Notes under the pieces: model-generated
What the model was told of the DNA's origin: nothing
Seen by the model: the letters and a program-made list of their open reading frames with translations, nothing else
Database searches by the model: none
Shown here: positions 12,801 through 25,419 of the stretch, one piece after another
How positions within the stretch are numbered: the stretch's first letter is position 1
Layout: every line of letters starts with the position of its first letter
Origin: Rotaria sp. Silwood1
Lineage: Eukaryota > Rotifera > Eurotatoria > Philodinida > Philodinidae
Reading direction: 5' to 3'
NCBI GenBank assembly: GCA_905250075.1
Contig: CAJNOP010000028.1
Coordinates: 124,001-188,000 of the forward strand
Length of the DNA: 64,000 nt
Translations under genes and position numbers: made by a program

Positions 12801-15800
12801 ATTAATTCATTTTTATTTAATTTACATTTTTTTTTAAAGATATGACGATGCAATGTTTTGGGCTAAACAACTTAATGATAGTCATGAATGGAATAAATTT
12901 GCAACTGCTTTACTTTATTCATTAAACATTGATTACGGTATTAAAAAAAAAAGAAAAACTTGAAATTTATTTCCATTATTTGATATTTTCAATTGATATA
13001 TTTTAGCAATAAAAGTTTTTCGAGAAATCGGACATTCGGGTATGGTCATGGCACTTGAAGAAATAAAAGTAAAATATTTTCTTTTTTGTCTTATAAAATT
13101 AAATTTTTTGTTTTATTCTTATAGCATGTAGAAGATAAAAATCTTGTTTCTGCACATTTTGCTGCTCTTTTTGGTGATTATGATCTTGCACAAGAACTTT
13201 TTCTTAAATGTGGTTGTCCACTTGAAGCATTGAATGTAAAAGTTTTATTTCAAAGAATTTATGTTCTCTTCATAGAAATAATCATATTTAGATGCGACGA
13301 GATTGTATGCAATTTGAAGCAGCAATGACACTTGCAAAAGCTTATGATCCTGACCAAATATCTTACATATCAGCAGCACATGCTGAACAACTTGAATTTA
13401 CGTACGTCAAAAAAAAAAAGAGCAAACATTTAAATGATTATAAATAAGACTTCTTCTTTTTGTGTATTATAGTGGAGATTCAAGTTCAGCAGTTAAATTT
13501 TATGAACAAGGTATAACTAAAAAAGAAAAAGATTTACAACATGATCAAAGATGTTTCATTGGTCTTGCTCGATGTTATATTAAAGTTGGAGATATTAAAA
13601 AGTAAAAAAAAAATCTTATAAAACATGATTAGGCTTTTATTTAAGTTTATTTATTTTTTTATTATTTAAAGAGGTACTACAATTGCACTACGTTTACCTG
13701 GAAAAGAAATCAAAGAAGAATGTGCAAAATTACTTGAAGGATTGAAACAATGGCCTGAAGCTGCAGAATTATTTGAAAAAGCTGAATGTTGGGACAATGC
13801 CGCTATAGCTTACATTAAAATGAAAAATTGGTATATATGTTATAGTTAATATTAGAATTGAACTAGAAATTAAATAAGTTACATTTCACATTATTTTAAT
13901 CCATGTATCAATAGTTTTATACGATCCTAGTTTAAGAACTTTCTTCTCTTTAAAAAAAAACGCTTATCTATCATTTCCTGATCGAAATGCATTCTCCGAC
14001 ATTTTCCACAATATTCAGCTGAAACATTGCAGACATAATGAAGATAGTTAAGCCTAAAATCCGACAACTTTTAGCTGAATATTATATAATATGTTGGAAG
14101 AAGCATTTCGAAAACAATATGATCGTAGACTTTTCTTTTTGAAGAAGATTAAGGCTTCAAGATGATATATAGTTGAACAAAAACTATTGTTTTTCTACAT
14201 GGATACTATTTTATGGCGCATCTCCTTTTATATTCGCTCGTATGCTCTCTTATCGATTCATGAACATACCGTTTACTTACTTCGATCATTATAGGATCTC
14301 ATAAACTATATATGACAATTTGTCTTATTGTTCTGGACCGAGTAATTTTGTTATTGACGACATGTTCAATTGTAGAATAGCTTTCCAATTCCTCATATTG
14401 ACAAATTCATTTGAATCGATGTTTGATATAGATGACACGTTGTGAACTAGAGTACTGCAACAGTTAGGTCGAATACCGTACCTGGGTATGAATAGTAGAG
14501 TTATAGACAGAGGTATGACGCTGATGTGAAAACTAACGATCGGTGGTGGTCGTTCTACTAAAACACCAGTGATATGTTAGAGTAATGCAAACCACAGGTA
14601 TGGATAGTGTACAGGTAAATAATTTCGGTTCAGGTTGGATACAAATAATCTATTGTGAAATGAAAAGAATTTTGTAGTAATTGAATTCTATTTTTGTCCA
14701 ACTAAATGTAGAATTTCAGTTTTCTTTGGACAAATCCATACATTGAGTGAATTCTTATTTTGACTTTAACAGATTTTTGAAATTTTGTCAAACTTTTTTA
14801 ATCTTTTTATGGAAATGTTTATTTATATTTTTTATTTTAAGGGTTAAAGTTAGTGAAATTCTTCCAAATGTTAATACACCAAAGATTCATTCAATGTATG
14901 CTAAAGCACGAGAAAATGAAGGACGATTTAAAGAAGCATGTGCTGCTTATATGAGAGCAGGCGAATGGGAAAATGCTATCAGGTAAAACTATGCTTTTTA
15001 TACATTAATTTGTATTGTTAATAACAGAAAAAAAACAATTTCTCTTAATAATCAAGCTAAATTTGACAGTTAGAAATTCTCTAGGAGCAAAAAATTGATA
15101 TTCTAATGATAATGATGACGAATCTAGCATCTTTCAAGGTTTTTCTATAGTATTTTACCATCTATTTTATCAGTAGATGGAAGAGATTAAGCCAAGAGCA
15201 AGCATGACACTTAGGATGACGTACGAGTGGCTCTAGGTGAAAGTGAAATTTTCTGAACTAAGATTCTTGCTTTGATAAAGTTAAAATGTATTATATGTCA
15301 TCCATAGATAAACTTGCTAGTATAAATAAATCCTCAAAACAACTGCAGTAGTACATTTTTACTTTTATTTTTTTATTCAGAATTCAACTTAATCAATTAA
15401 AATCTCCTGAACAAGCCGTTAAAATTGTTCGTGAAACTCACAGTATTGAAGGTGCTAAAATGGTTGCAAGATTTTTTGAATCAATTAATGATTATAGTGC
15501 TGCATTACAATTTCTTGTTTTATCAAAATGTTATAATGAAGCTTTTATTATGGCACAACAAAATGGACTTATGGAGCTCTATGCTCAAGTTATTGGTAAA
15601 TAGACAACTAAACAAACAATTTAAGAATAAAAAAGTTTTTTATTTTTTCTAAATAAATATATTTCTTTCTTTCTTTAGAAAAAGTTCTTAAAGATGGTCG
15701 TGATATTCCATTAGATGATCTTGAAGGTGCAGCAATATTTTTTCAAAATCAAAATAATCATTTATTTGCTGGAAAATTTTTTATGTTTGCACAAAATTAT

Positions 15801-18165
15801 GATCGAGTATAAATTTTTTTTTTTGAATCATTATTTTAATTTTTATAACAAAATTAAATTTATTTCTATAGGCATTAACACATTTAATGCGTTGTACTGG
15901 TGCAAATGAAAGTAAAGGTATTGATTTAGCTATAACATGTGTTGGAAAAGCACGTAGTCAACAATTAACACAAAAATTACTTGAATATTTACTTGGAGAA
16001 AAAGATCAAATACCAAAAGTAAAAATAAGAAAAAAAAAAAGAATTTTCAATAAGAAATTTTATTTTATTTTTAGGAAGCAAAATATCTTTTTCGATTTTA
16101 TTTAAGTTTGGGTCAATATATAGAAGCATCAAAAACAGCTATTATAATAGCTCAACAAGATCAAGAATCAGGAAATTATCGAAGTGCTCGTGATGTTCTT
16201 TTTACAATGCATCAAGAACTTAAAGCACAACGTACAGCTATACCATTTGAAATGGCTAATAGTTTAATGTTATTACATAGTTATATTCTTGTTAAAATTC
16301 AAATAAAACTTAGTAATCATGTAAATCAATTCATTTTTTTTTTATTTAAGATTGTAAAATGTTTATACATTATTTAGAATCGTGCTGCTCGACTTCTTAA
16401 TCGTGTTTCACATAATGTTAGCAAATTTCCAGCCCGTATGTTAAAATTTATATAATTTAATATAAAGTCTTTTGTTTGTTTTTTTTCTAATAGATATTGT
16501 TCAGATTTTAACAACAACAGTTATTGAATGTCAAAAAGCAGGAATGAATAATTCAGCATTTAATTTTGCTCTTATACTTATGAGACACGAATATCGTGAA
16601 CAAATCGATCCGAAATATAAGAAAAAAATTGAAGCACTTGTTCGGTAAGAAAATTAAATAAACCCTTCGATACATTAGAAGGTTCCTCTGAGAATTGACT
16701 TTTGTGAAGTTCATGTATACTTTTGAAGAAAATATAGTAAATGGAGGTTCTTATTGCTCTTCTCTAAGGTCTAAGTAATTAGGAGTGAGAAATAGTTTGC
16801 CTCTATCATCATAACGACGTGTCTATTCTGAGTTAGAAAAATCTTAAAAAAACAGCTAATAAGAGAGAGCAATATATATATTGAAAAATATGTTTCTTCA
16901 TTTGAAACATATTGTGAATTCATTTCTATGTTCTTTGGCAGCATAATCTAAAAAAGTTTCTTTAAGTTTTCTATACGAAAAAATAGTTCGCCTTGTTATA
17001 GGATCTATTTGGCACAATGTACTTTCTCACAAGTCGTACATGACGAGATCTTTCTAATCTAAGAACATATTCAGTGAAATTCCGTTTTGTATATAATTAA
17101 ATGATCTTTTCGTCTATACACTTTCTACTAGAAATTCAGAAAGTTTATTTTCACAAAAGAATTCATTCATCATTGAAGAAAACATATATTCAAGTATATA
17201 TGTCAAGGTTTATTCTATGAAATATTCATTTTGAGCGTTAGAACATACTTTTTTTGCAAAAAGATTTGAAAAAAAACAATCATACGCGTTGTAGTTAATT
17301 AACTATACTGGCGGTACATCTCACTGTGAATGAATTCGATCTAAACTATTCAAATCTTAACATAAGAAATTAACTTAAATAAGTTTAACAAAAGAAATTT
17401 GATTTTCTTTGTTCCGATTATTTAGCTATTGAGAAGGTTAACTATTGTCAGTGACAGATATTATCCTTTAGAAGAAAAAGAATGCTATTAGACATTATGT
17501 CAAGATTTTAGGATATGTTGACTGTATTGCTCTAAGAATATTCTTCTTATCAATGATTTACTCTCTTTTTCATAGGATATTATCTATTTCTTTCTCATCC
17601 TAGACGTGTAGGATTAGTAAAATATACTTATTTAATAATAATTCATTGAGCAAAAATGAATTTTGAACTAAGTATTGTTGACAAAACTATCAAAAGAAAA
17701 ACTTTCTAATTTAGAAAACCAGATAAAAGCGAAAGTGACGAAGATTTTTCTCAATGTCCACATTGTCATCAACGTGTACCTGATTATGAATTATTATGTC
17801 CAAGTTGTCAACTTGCATTACCTTATTGTATTGTTACTGTATGAAATGTTTTTTTTTTCTTCTTAAAGAGATTCAAAATTTTTATTAATTTAAAAATTTT
17901 TTGAATTTAGGGAGCTCATATTATTCGAGAAGATTTATGTTTATGTCCATCATGTAATTTTCCGGCAATTTATTCAGAATTTTTAAAGTAAATAGAAGTT
18001 TGTTGAATTTTCTTTTTGTTTTTATTTTATTTCTCTTTTAGATATTTAAGTATAGATGATACATGTCCAATGTGTACAACAAAAATTGATGGATCACGTA
18101 TTATGAAACTTGATAGTGGAGCAGCCGTAGATAGTTTTCTTGCACAATCATCGGATATGTCTTGA
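6868..18165 (+). CDS. WDR19: WDR19 / IFT144, IFT-A complex subunit
   Basis: 32 exons in phase, 1374 aa (human about 1342). Exons: 6868-6885, 6966-7054, 7121-7186, 7268-7393, 8185-8283, 8338-8551, 8606-8745, 8800-8881, 8953-9130, 9719-9882, 9962-10079, 10146-10252, 10319-10441, 10506-10658, 10718-10804, 12496-12776, 12840-12937, 13007-13068, 13125-13235, 13292-13401, 13473-13601, 13672-13830, 14842-14982, 15381-15595, 15679-15806, 15872-16018, 16075-16320, 16378-16435, 16494-16644, 17715-17838, 17911-17987, 18042-18165. The N-terminal half is two WD40 propellers ([20 protein letters not shown]), the middle is TPR-like helices ([18 protein letters not shown]), and the C-terminus has paired Cys motifs CPHC, CPSC, CPSC and CPMC. 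Family knowledge: IFT144 is a core of IFT-A, needed for retrograde ciliary transport and membrane-protein entry. Introns 15, 22 and 29 exceed 1 kb; 15 and 22 carry palindromes. Confidence 0.96.
11045..11127. repeat. hairpin in WDR19 intron 15
   Basis: The left stem CTTTCTTGAAATATTAAATG and the right stem CATTCAATATTTCAAGAAAG are nearly perfect reverse complements separated by about 40 nt. Short palindrome with no coding content; it may be the core of a decayed element. Confidence 0.7.
11590..12190. repeat. long foldback in WDR19 intron 15
   Basis: Arms of about 250 bp face each other around 11905. Paired pieces include GAAATGAGACGCCTCGTCAT (left, near 11689) with GAAATGAGACTCTAGTCATT (right arm, reverse-complemented), and TTAGATTTTTTACTTTTGAC with GTAGATTTTTTACCTTTGAT. 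Arms are perhaps three-quarters identical. There is no open frame of note inside. A sequence close to GACGAGGCGTCTC recurs near 35337, which hints at a dispersed family. Confidence 0.75.
13890..14215. repeat. foldback in WDR19 intron 22
   Basis: The left arm contains CGAAATGCATTCTCCGACAT and AATATTCAGCTGAAA; the right arm, reverse-complemented, contains CGAAATGCTTCTTCCAACAT and AATATTCAGCTAAAA. Similarity extends outward to ATCCATGT on both sides, giving arms of about 150 bp and a loop of about 45 bp. Non-coding. Confidence 0.75.
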
Positions 18166-18241
18166 TTGAAATATTCGTTATTTTTTATTCAGAAAGTACT
18201 TTATACATGTTGTGTATATCATGTTTGTTATATGAATATTA

Positions 18242-18247
18242 AATAAA
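18242..18247 (+). terminator. poly(A) signal of WDR19
   Basis: AATAAA 77 nt after the WDR19 stop codon, in a T-rich context. Position and sequence fit the animal polyadenylation hexamer. Confidence 0.6.
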
Positions 18248-21200
18248 CGTTGGGGGTATTGAACACAATTTTGTAGAAACTGAAATTTTTCTGTTTTTAT
18301 ATAGTAATAATTTTAAAAAAAAAATTAATGATAATTAAATTGCACAAGAATTTTTTTTAGTATTCTATTTATTGTTGATTGATTAAAGGAAAATTCTTAT
18401 CGAGTTATTAAGATAAGTCTGAAGCCAATGTGTTCTTCTTTTTTGAAATTGTATTCATTTATAAAAAAATCTTTCAGCATAATTCCTGTTGAATTAATAT
18501 TTGAAACACAAATTGATCCTTTTCATTTGTTAAGGAGCATCCTACACATGTTGGTCGCTGTATTCTTGATGGTTAGATTGAGTGATTTATTGAAATATCT
18601 ATCAAGCTCTATGATGCCATAGGGAACTTCGTCCAGTATTTCTGTTTGACACAGTTTATGGGCCGAAATGACAGATGATGCACTTTTCTCGCTATATCTT
18701 TCAACACTTCTTTGATTAATTATTTATTTATTATTTATGTATTAATGCATTATTAATGATTTAAAAATGAGATATTAATATGTTATTAATTGAATAATTA
18801 AAAAATGAACCCTTGATAATACCACGTCAAAATGTTTGTCACGATATGTAAAGAAGAAAGAGTCCAAACTTCTATCGTATATACTTCAACACTTCTTTTA
18901 GATTGTATTTGATCAGAAGATTTCAATCGGTAAATCGATGGTATATTTGAAATGTTCTCAGATGAGACTAAAAGACTGACGTGATTCTATGTTAATTATA
19001 CGAGTATTAAAGCATCTTTATGCCAACAATAAAACGATTACAAAGACATGAGATAAAACAAATTTATTTTAGCATAAATTCATCATAGACTGAGATAATT
19101 ACACAAAAACTTTAATGGAAAGCATAAGGAAATTTCTCATCGAATCAGAGACACACTTATTCTTAGAACACCATGTCCAAGATAAGATTACTTTTCCTTA
19201 TTAAGAATGTAGTTCTCTATGGATTATTTATATCAACCATGATTGTTATATCCGAAGCTGTTATCGACATATATGCAATAGAGAACAAAGATTTTGAATT
19301 AGGCTGAAACTTCACATTGTTTTTCTCGGTCAATTCTAACAGATTTTGAGACTTAAGTTTTTTTTGCATTAGACACAATCTAAGCATAACTTTGAGCAGA
19401 GCATTCGAAACTGAACATAACTAGCATGAAGAATTTCTGAGTAGAGAAATTCTCATTACTGAGCATACGTTTTTGTAAACAAGAAAAAAACTAATTTCTT
19501 GAATTTCTCATCAAAGTTTAGAATATTTTTCTAGTAGTGATAATTACCGTACTTCTGGCCATTCTTCATATCAGTTATGTTCAGTATTGAACACTTTTTC
19601 TGAATATCTTCTTAGATTTTATTTAATACAAAATACAAAAGTCAAAATCAATTGAAATTGATTCAAAAAAAACTAGAAAATAAAATTTTTTAACCGATTC
19701 CAAAACATTTGTTTTTTAAGCCATGTATATTTCGATTAGAGCTTCGAACAGAGAAGAAAAAAATTGATCGTGGTTGATATAAACAATCCACAGGAGATTA
19801 CATCTTTAATAAAGAAGAAAATGTCAACGATGACATCATGTCCTAGAAATTGTTGCATCCCTGCATCGAATATTCATTGCTTTAATATGTTTTTCATACA
19901 ATTTGTAATTGCATTGTTAAAACGTGAAATACTATTAATCAGTTGTAAACAATATTGATTACTCGTCTGATGGAAATAGTAATCATTACAGTTACATTTT
20001 CAAAAAGATTCGGAATAAAACATTATGACAAGAAAAATATAAAAACTGATAAGAAATATTTTTTATGTTTTCTTTCATTAATCACTGTTTCATTTGTTGA
20101 CATGTACTCGAAATGTCTTGCTGTTGTGCTAAATATAAAAGATGATATTTTAATAAAAGATTGTCTCCTTTAGATCAACAGAAAACATTAGATCAATAAT
20201 CAGACGAGATATAATCTTATTTCAATTTTAAAACATGAACTTTCTCTGCTTACTAACCACTAAGATATTCATCAATTCAATCTTACAGACAGAAAAATAA
20301 AATATGAAGACACAGATTAACAAGAACATGACAGTTGTGCCTTGATATAATGTCATTATGAACAGATTATGATATTTAAAAACTATATTAACAGAACCTA
20401 GAAATTAAGTTTAATAAAAGCTTTACAGTGCTGAAATGTTGTTTTCTGATGTCTGTATAGAAGTCATACTGCTTACATGTTTTAGTCTAGCCTATATGAT
20501 ATACTTAATTAATTTTTTTTTCCAAATTTCTGATTGTCACAAACAAATCCTATTAATGTACTGTTCTGTTCGAAACAAAATGAGATAGCTTCTTATGGAA
20601 ATTTTCCATTAAGATTTATCTTGTTTAATAACACATTATTTCATCACATTGAATAAATTTTTACGCAGCTTATCATTTATTTTGATCAATATAAGAGATG
20701 AAAAGATCATATATACAAATAGAAATATATAGTGTCATATCTCTTTGTTAAAAAGCACTATCAAATATGGAAAATAGTAAGAAGTATATGTAAGGACATC
20801 CAAAGTTTGATTCATTTTACTTTACCTTAGCAAAAATCATCATTTTCGATTTGGCTGTTCTTCAAAACAAGTCAGTAGTTAGAAGAAGGTTTTTAATCTA
20901 GGTATTTATTTATCATTTATGAAACCGAAACTAATATTTTAATTATCAAAGTTTCAGATTAGAATAAATTATTCGAAACTAATTTTAATCCATACATTTA
21001 TTATCACTGACACATCATAGTAACTGACTAGAATTTATAATTATCGTAAAACTATTGGAAAATGTTTCTTGTTCATTTTTCTGAAATAACTATTTTTCAT
21101 AGTCATATAGATATTAGTCTTAAAATTTTTTGAACATGATTAAAAACAAAACCTGTTGTCAATTATCAAAGACTAATATTTTTAAGTGTCAAATCTATAT

Positions 21201-21580
21201 TCTTTAAAAAAAGTATAGTGATTCAAATTGTTTTGTGTGTTATCATTAAATATAAAAGTAAGAAAAAAAATGAACTGCAATGTCACATTGATGATTAGAA
21301 TAAGAATTAATTAAACATTGATTTAATTCTAAAAATATACTTAACATATAGAAACATCAGACATTAATAATAAAAAGAAAATTTCGAAAAGTAATGAAAT
21401 CTTCTTTTTTTTTGAAAAGAAGACTTCACACTGTCAAATTCAATATAAGCCTTAATTTACATTCCAAGACCAAAAAATAAAATACTTATAACACTAATTT
21501 TTATAAAAAAAAAAAAAAAGAAAAGGAAAAGAAATGTCTAATATCACCTTTAGGACAATAGAATAATAATAGCATAATAA
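18248..21580. other. gene-poor spacer
   Basis: About 3.3 kb of AT-rich DNA. It contains an AT-only patch near 18715-18800 rich in TTATTAAT words and a small hairpin near 21112-21183 (TATTAGTCTT pairing with AAGACTAATA). Open frames here are short and have no gene-like features. Nothing else recognised. Confidence 0.5.
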
Positions 21581-23458
21581 TCAATTACGTCGATTCCGTC
21601 GAATGAAATGACGAAGTTCAAATTTTAATGGAATTGCTCGTGTATGAATTAAGGTGAAAGGTTGAGATCGACAACATGGCCGTTGTGATGGTGGCAAAGA
21701 AGCATATCCATGATAACAAGGAATTGGATGAGTATACTTCTGACCCATATAATGAAACAAAACGACTTGTAGACTAAATTAAATTGTAACAATACGAAAT
21801 ACTGATATTTTCTCCATTTCTCTTTATATATATGTGTTACAATTCAGAAAAGAAAGAAAAAAAAAAAACCAGACAACGTAGGCACTTTTTGACGTACGCT
21901 ATCAAATAATTACTATTCGTTATATCTATTTTTTTTTGGCTCTAGAAAAAGAGAAAAAGCTGATAATAGGAGTGAAATGTAAATACTCAACTACTAAGTG
22001 TTCATTAGGAAAAAAATGTTCTATATAAGATATTTTTAGAAACGTTGTCAAGAGTTGTACATGTATGTTTGATTTTGACTTGTGTCAAAATCCGAAATCT
22101 GATAAAAATATGATTTCTCGATCGAACATGTATTTTTTCGATAGATTTTTAAAGTTTTTACTTAATTCAAAAGAGTAATAGTTACGTTATTAACAAAAGA
22201 AAATTTAACAATTAGTTGATAAACAAAAATCATCATTGAAAATTGTCAAGTGCACATTAATATCAATCTTTTCTATCGTATAGATGAATTTGAATTGTAT
22301 TTATATAAATGATATCGAACATGAATGCATTGTAAACAAATGAGGAATCGTATTGTAACGATCCGCTTCCGAAAAAAAACTAAATTTTTGAATACGATAT
22401 CGAGCTCAGGCTCAAATCTGGAAGGAATCGCAGTTCTTTAAATCTTTGTCATATTGAAAAATTTTTTTATATATATTATCACTGTCTGAAAACACAATGT
22501 TATGTTGAACATAATAAAATTTAAAATCAAGAAAAATACTTGAAACATATTAAGAATTATATTTCGTACTCTACGGGTTCACTGAATACATGTCACATTA
22601 TTACTTAAAAGTGTTATTATAATAATCGATGGATATTTTAAAATTTTACAAACAAAATAAGTACATTAATATTTATTTTTTAACATGACTTATACTTCGT
22701 TAGGTCATGATATTGTATCATTTGTCACTAATTCTTTGACGAGATGTGATGAATAACGAAATAGCTACATCATTCTTGTTTCGAATAGATGATTCTATTT
22801 CTTTAAAGTATTTGCTCAAAGTTATGTTGAAATTAAGACTAATTTAAGTACTTCGTTGATAGAAAATAATTTTCTTCTAATGACAGTAATTAAATACAAA
22901 ATTTGCTCTCATATCAGCTCATTAACTATTTTATTCAACAAAGTGGCAATATCCATTTTTAATAAGTAATATATATTGTACAAATTAAATATATAGTAGA
23001 GTTATAGTTTGAAAAAGAAAAAAAAATCAAAAGGAATTCATTTTTCATAATGATGAATCGAAAAATAAAAATTGCAAACAATATCATTATTAGATTATCT
23101 CCGACTAAAATTTTTCTTAATGGTTAAGAATTTGTCTCATCAAGACTAAATTTGTCCGTTTATTTTCATCCATAATTAAATTTTTCAAAAGATTTTAATG
23201 AGTTTTTTGGTTAAATGAATGATCATATGATATTCATTTCATTGAAAGAAATACGAGCAATAGTACATAGTTGAAGAAAACACTGATCACTTAACAGTAT
23301 GTTTTATTTTCATACATTCTCTACATATCATAGCAAGCTTCATAACAGAAGGATTACCATTTGCATTTTTAATAAGATGAAGTTTCAGCATTGAAGAGCA
23401 TGGGCGCAGCCGCGGGTGAGCTGGTAAACCTTTTATACACCCACACTTGCATGTGCAT
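21581..23458 (-). CDS. possible Cys-rich protein, two 3' exons, 5' end not found
   Basis: Two coding-like stretches join in phase: 23458-23296 (acceptor TAGTAG, donor GTTAAG) and 21739-21581 (acceptor GGTCAG), ending at TGA. The first reads CTCKCGCIKGLPAHPRLRPC and continues to an MICRECMKI segment; the second holds HPIPCYHGYASLPP, then RPCCRSQPF, and ends in a basic FIRRNRRN tail. At least ten cysteines in about 107 residues suggest a secreted disulfide-rich domain. The first stretch has a GC content well above its surroundings. No ATG or signal peptide exon was found; a possible upstream exon ends near 24000 (TACACTCAG before GTATTG) but its phase does not fit. The intervening intron would be about 1.56 kb. 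The family is unknown and the model may be wrong. Confidence 0.35.
21740..23295. other. spacer, or intron of the Cys-rich candidate
   Basis: AT-rich sequence with no convincing exon, repeat or RNA gene. If the flanking coding-like stretches belong to one gene this is its intron; otherwise it is plain intergenic DNA. Confidence 0.4.
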
Positions 23459-24360
23459 CTACTATATATTTATAGAACAATTAAATCGATAATTGAATAT
23501 TAACTGTAATTCGTTAAAGATAAATATAAGGCAAAACAATGTGAAGAAGCGAACTCGGAAATAACATATTTCTTGTGAATTTCAAAGAAACGAATTTATT
23601 AGAGATATATATATAGTCTCAGTTGGAGTGCTCCTTAATAATAATATGCATGCTATCTCAACAGTTTTCTTTCATTTCAAGAACGATTATACGATTCAAT
23701 CTTCTAATTAAAATGTCTTAAGCATAAATTTGTATTTATTTTTATCATTGTTATTTTTCATACCTAATAACTTTTTTATGATGATATGTTTTGCATTAGA
23801 TGAACGACTTTAGACTGTACGAATTCTTATGATTTGAATATAAATTGAAGACAGTTTCAATGTAATATGATCTATGTAAATTTTTATTTCGAATTCTAGT
23901 ATCGTTATCAACATCAATTGAGTTATATCATAAGATAAAAATAACTGAAAGTGCACCCAAAAAAAAACGAAACAACAGATAAAGACAATACCTGAGTGTA
24001 ACTATTGAGTCTGCATCTCAGACTCATATTTTAAAATTAATAAAAATATCGATATATTATGCAATCTTTTGTGATATATGAAAAAATATTTTGTTTTTTT
24101 CTTAGATTCAAATTTGTAACTAAATAACAAATCATGGCAAAATCTATATAGAAAATAAAGCGCGTAAAATTTCTTGATAATCAGTGACATCTTGTCCTTT
24201 CAGTCTATAGACCATTCGATACGTGGTCGTTAAAGGCTAATAGATAAATGTTCTATTTTTATACATTAGGATGAACTTTCTATGATTGATGTACAATATT
24301 TCTGGTGGTTTTTCTTTCTTGATTACTTTATTTTCTTTCTATAGATAATTATTTTCATAA
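23459..24360. other. spacer upstream of FKBPL
   Basis: AT-rich. Contains a possible exon end near 24000 on the minus strand (see the Cys-rich candidate) and the FKBPL promoter region just before 24361. A minus-strand frame at 24002-24190 is dominated by Tyr, Phe and Lys from AT-rich codons and is not credible as a gene. Confidence 0.45.
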
Positions 24361-25336
24361 ATGACTGTCTATAATCTTCCGGACGATATAACATTTACTA
24401 AAACGATCATTGAATCAGGTCAAGGTCTTTATGCACCTAATGAAGGTATATAATTAAATAACTTTTACAAATATTAAAATTCTATGAATTGATCTAGGAT
24501 CAAATTGTAAAGTAATAATCAAATTTTCACCCAATGATTATGTACTTAATGAAAATCTATATGATGATCTTCTTCCTCTAAATGAAGAACTTAATATTAA
24601 TCTTGGATTTTATTCAACAATAATAAGTAGTTATGTACATAAATGTTTAATAACAATGAAACAAAATGAATTATCTGAATTAAATTTTAATCATTCTACT
24701 AATTTGTAAAATGAAAAAAAAAATTTGTTCTTATTTTAAACATAGTTTTTGTTTTTTCTGTTTTTTTTTACATGTAATTTTAGAAATGAAAATCAAACAA
24801 TAAAAATTTTTATTCGTTTAATTTCATTTGAACGTTTTCCAGAAATTTATTCTATGTCAATTGATAATCTTTATAATTTTGCTTTAAAACATAAAGAAAA
24901 TGCAAATAAATTTTTTCAACAAAAAAATTATTTTCATGCTTTTAAACTATATCATCGTTCATTATGTTATATATTAAATTTTATTAATGAACAACCAACA
25001 GATGAACATAATAAAATTTTAGAAAATTTTAATCAACTTATTCTATCAATTTATTCAAATATATCAGCATGTCAATTAATTTATGGAAATAATTTAAATG
25101 TTATTGAAAATTGTTCATCAGCACTTGAAATTAATCCAAAATATATTAAAGCATTATATCGTCGTGGTTATGCTTATGCTAATTTAAATGATTATGAATT
25201 AGCATTAAAAGATCTTCAATTAGCAAATCAAATTCAACCAAATGATCAAAAAATAGAAAGTTTATTAAAAATAACAAAACAACGTTTGGAAGAATATAAT
25301 AAAACATTAGGAAAATCATTAAAAAATTTTTTTTGA
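24361..25336 (+). CDS. FKBPL: FKBPL-like TPR co-chaperone with degenerate FKBP domain
   Basis: Three exons: 24361-24445, 24498-24705, 24784-25336; 281 aa. Residues about 1-125 correspond to the FKBP-like part (FTKTIIESGQGL, then SNCKVIIKFSP and a segment ending MKQNELSEL), which lines up with human FKBPL around GSCCRVLALGFPF and CQGEEAEL. The usual PPIase active-site aromatics are not evident, as in FKBPL. Residues about 150-270 are three TPR motifs (NCSSALEINPKYIKALYRRG, YELALKDLQLANQIQP), and the end GKSLKNFF matches the family's LRKMF tail. Family knowledge: FKBPL binds HSP90 through its TPRs and acts with steroid receptors and p21; a rotifer role would be general chaperoning. Human FKBPL has a longer, poorly conserved N-terminus that is absent here. 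A TPR immunophilin such as FKBP4/5 is the alternative, but those carry intact PPIase domains. Confidence 0.75.
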
Positions 25337-25419
25337 AATCAATAAACTAGAATTTTGATTCTGTTTATTTTCTTTTTTGGTTTTTCGTGTTCTGCCAGAT
25401 AAAATATGTATTTTTTCAG

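Noticed and set aside
24002..24190. Minus-strand frame starting MSLIIKKFYALYFLYRF
   Set aside because: AT-driven amino acids, no domain; only its end near 24000 might be a splice donor.
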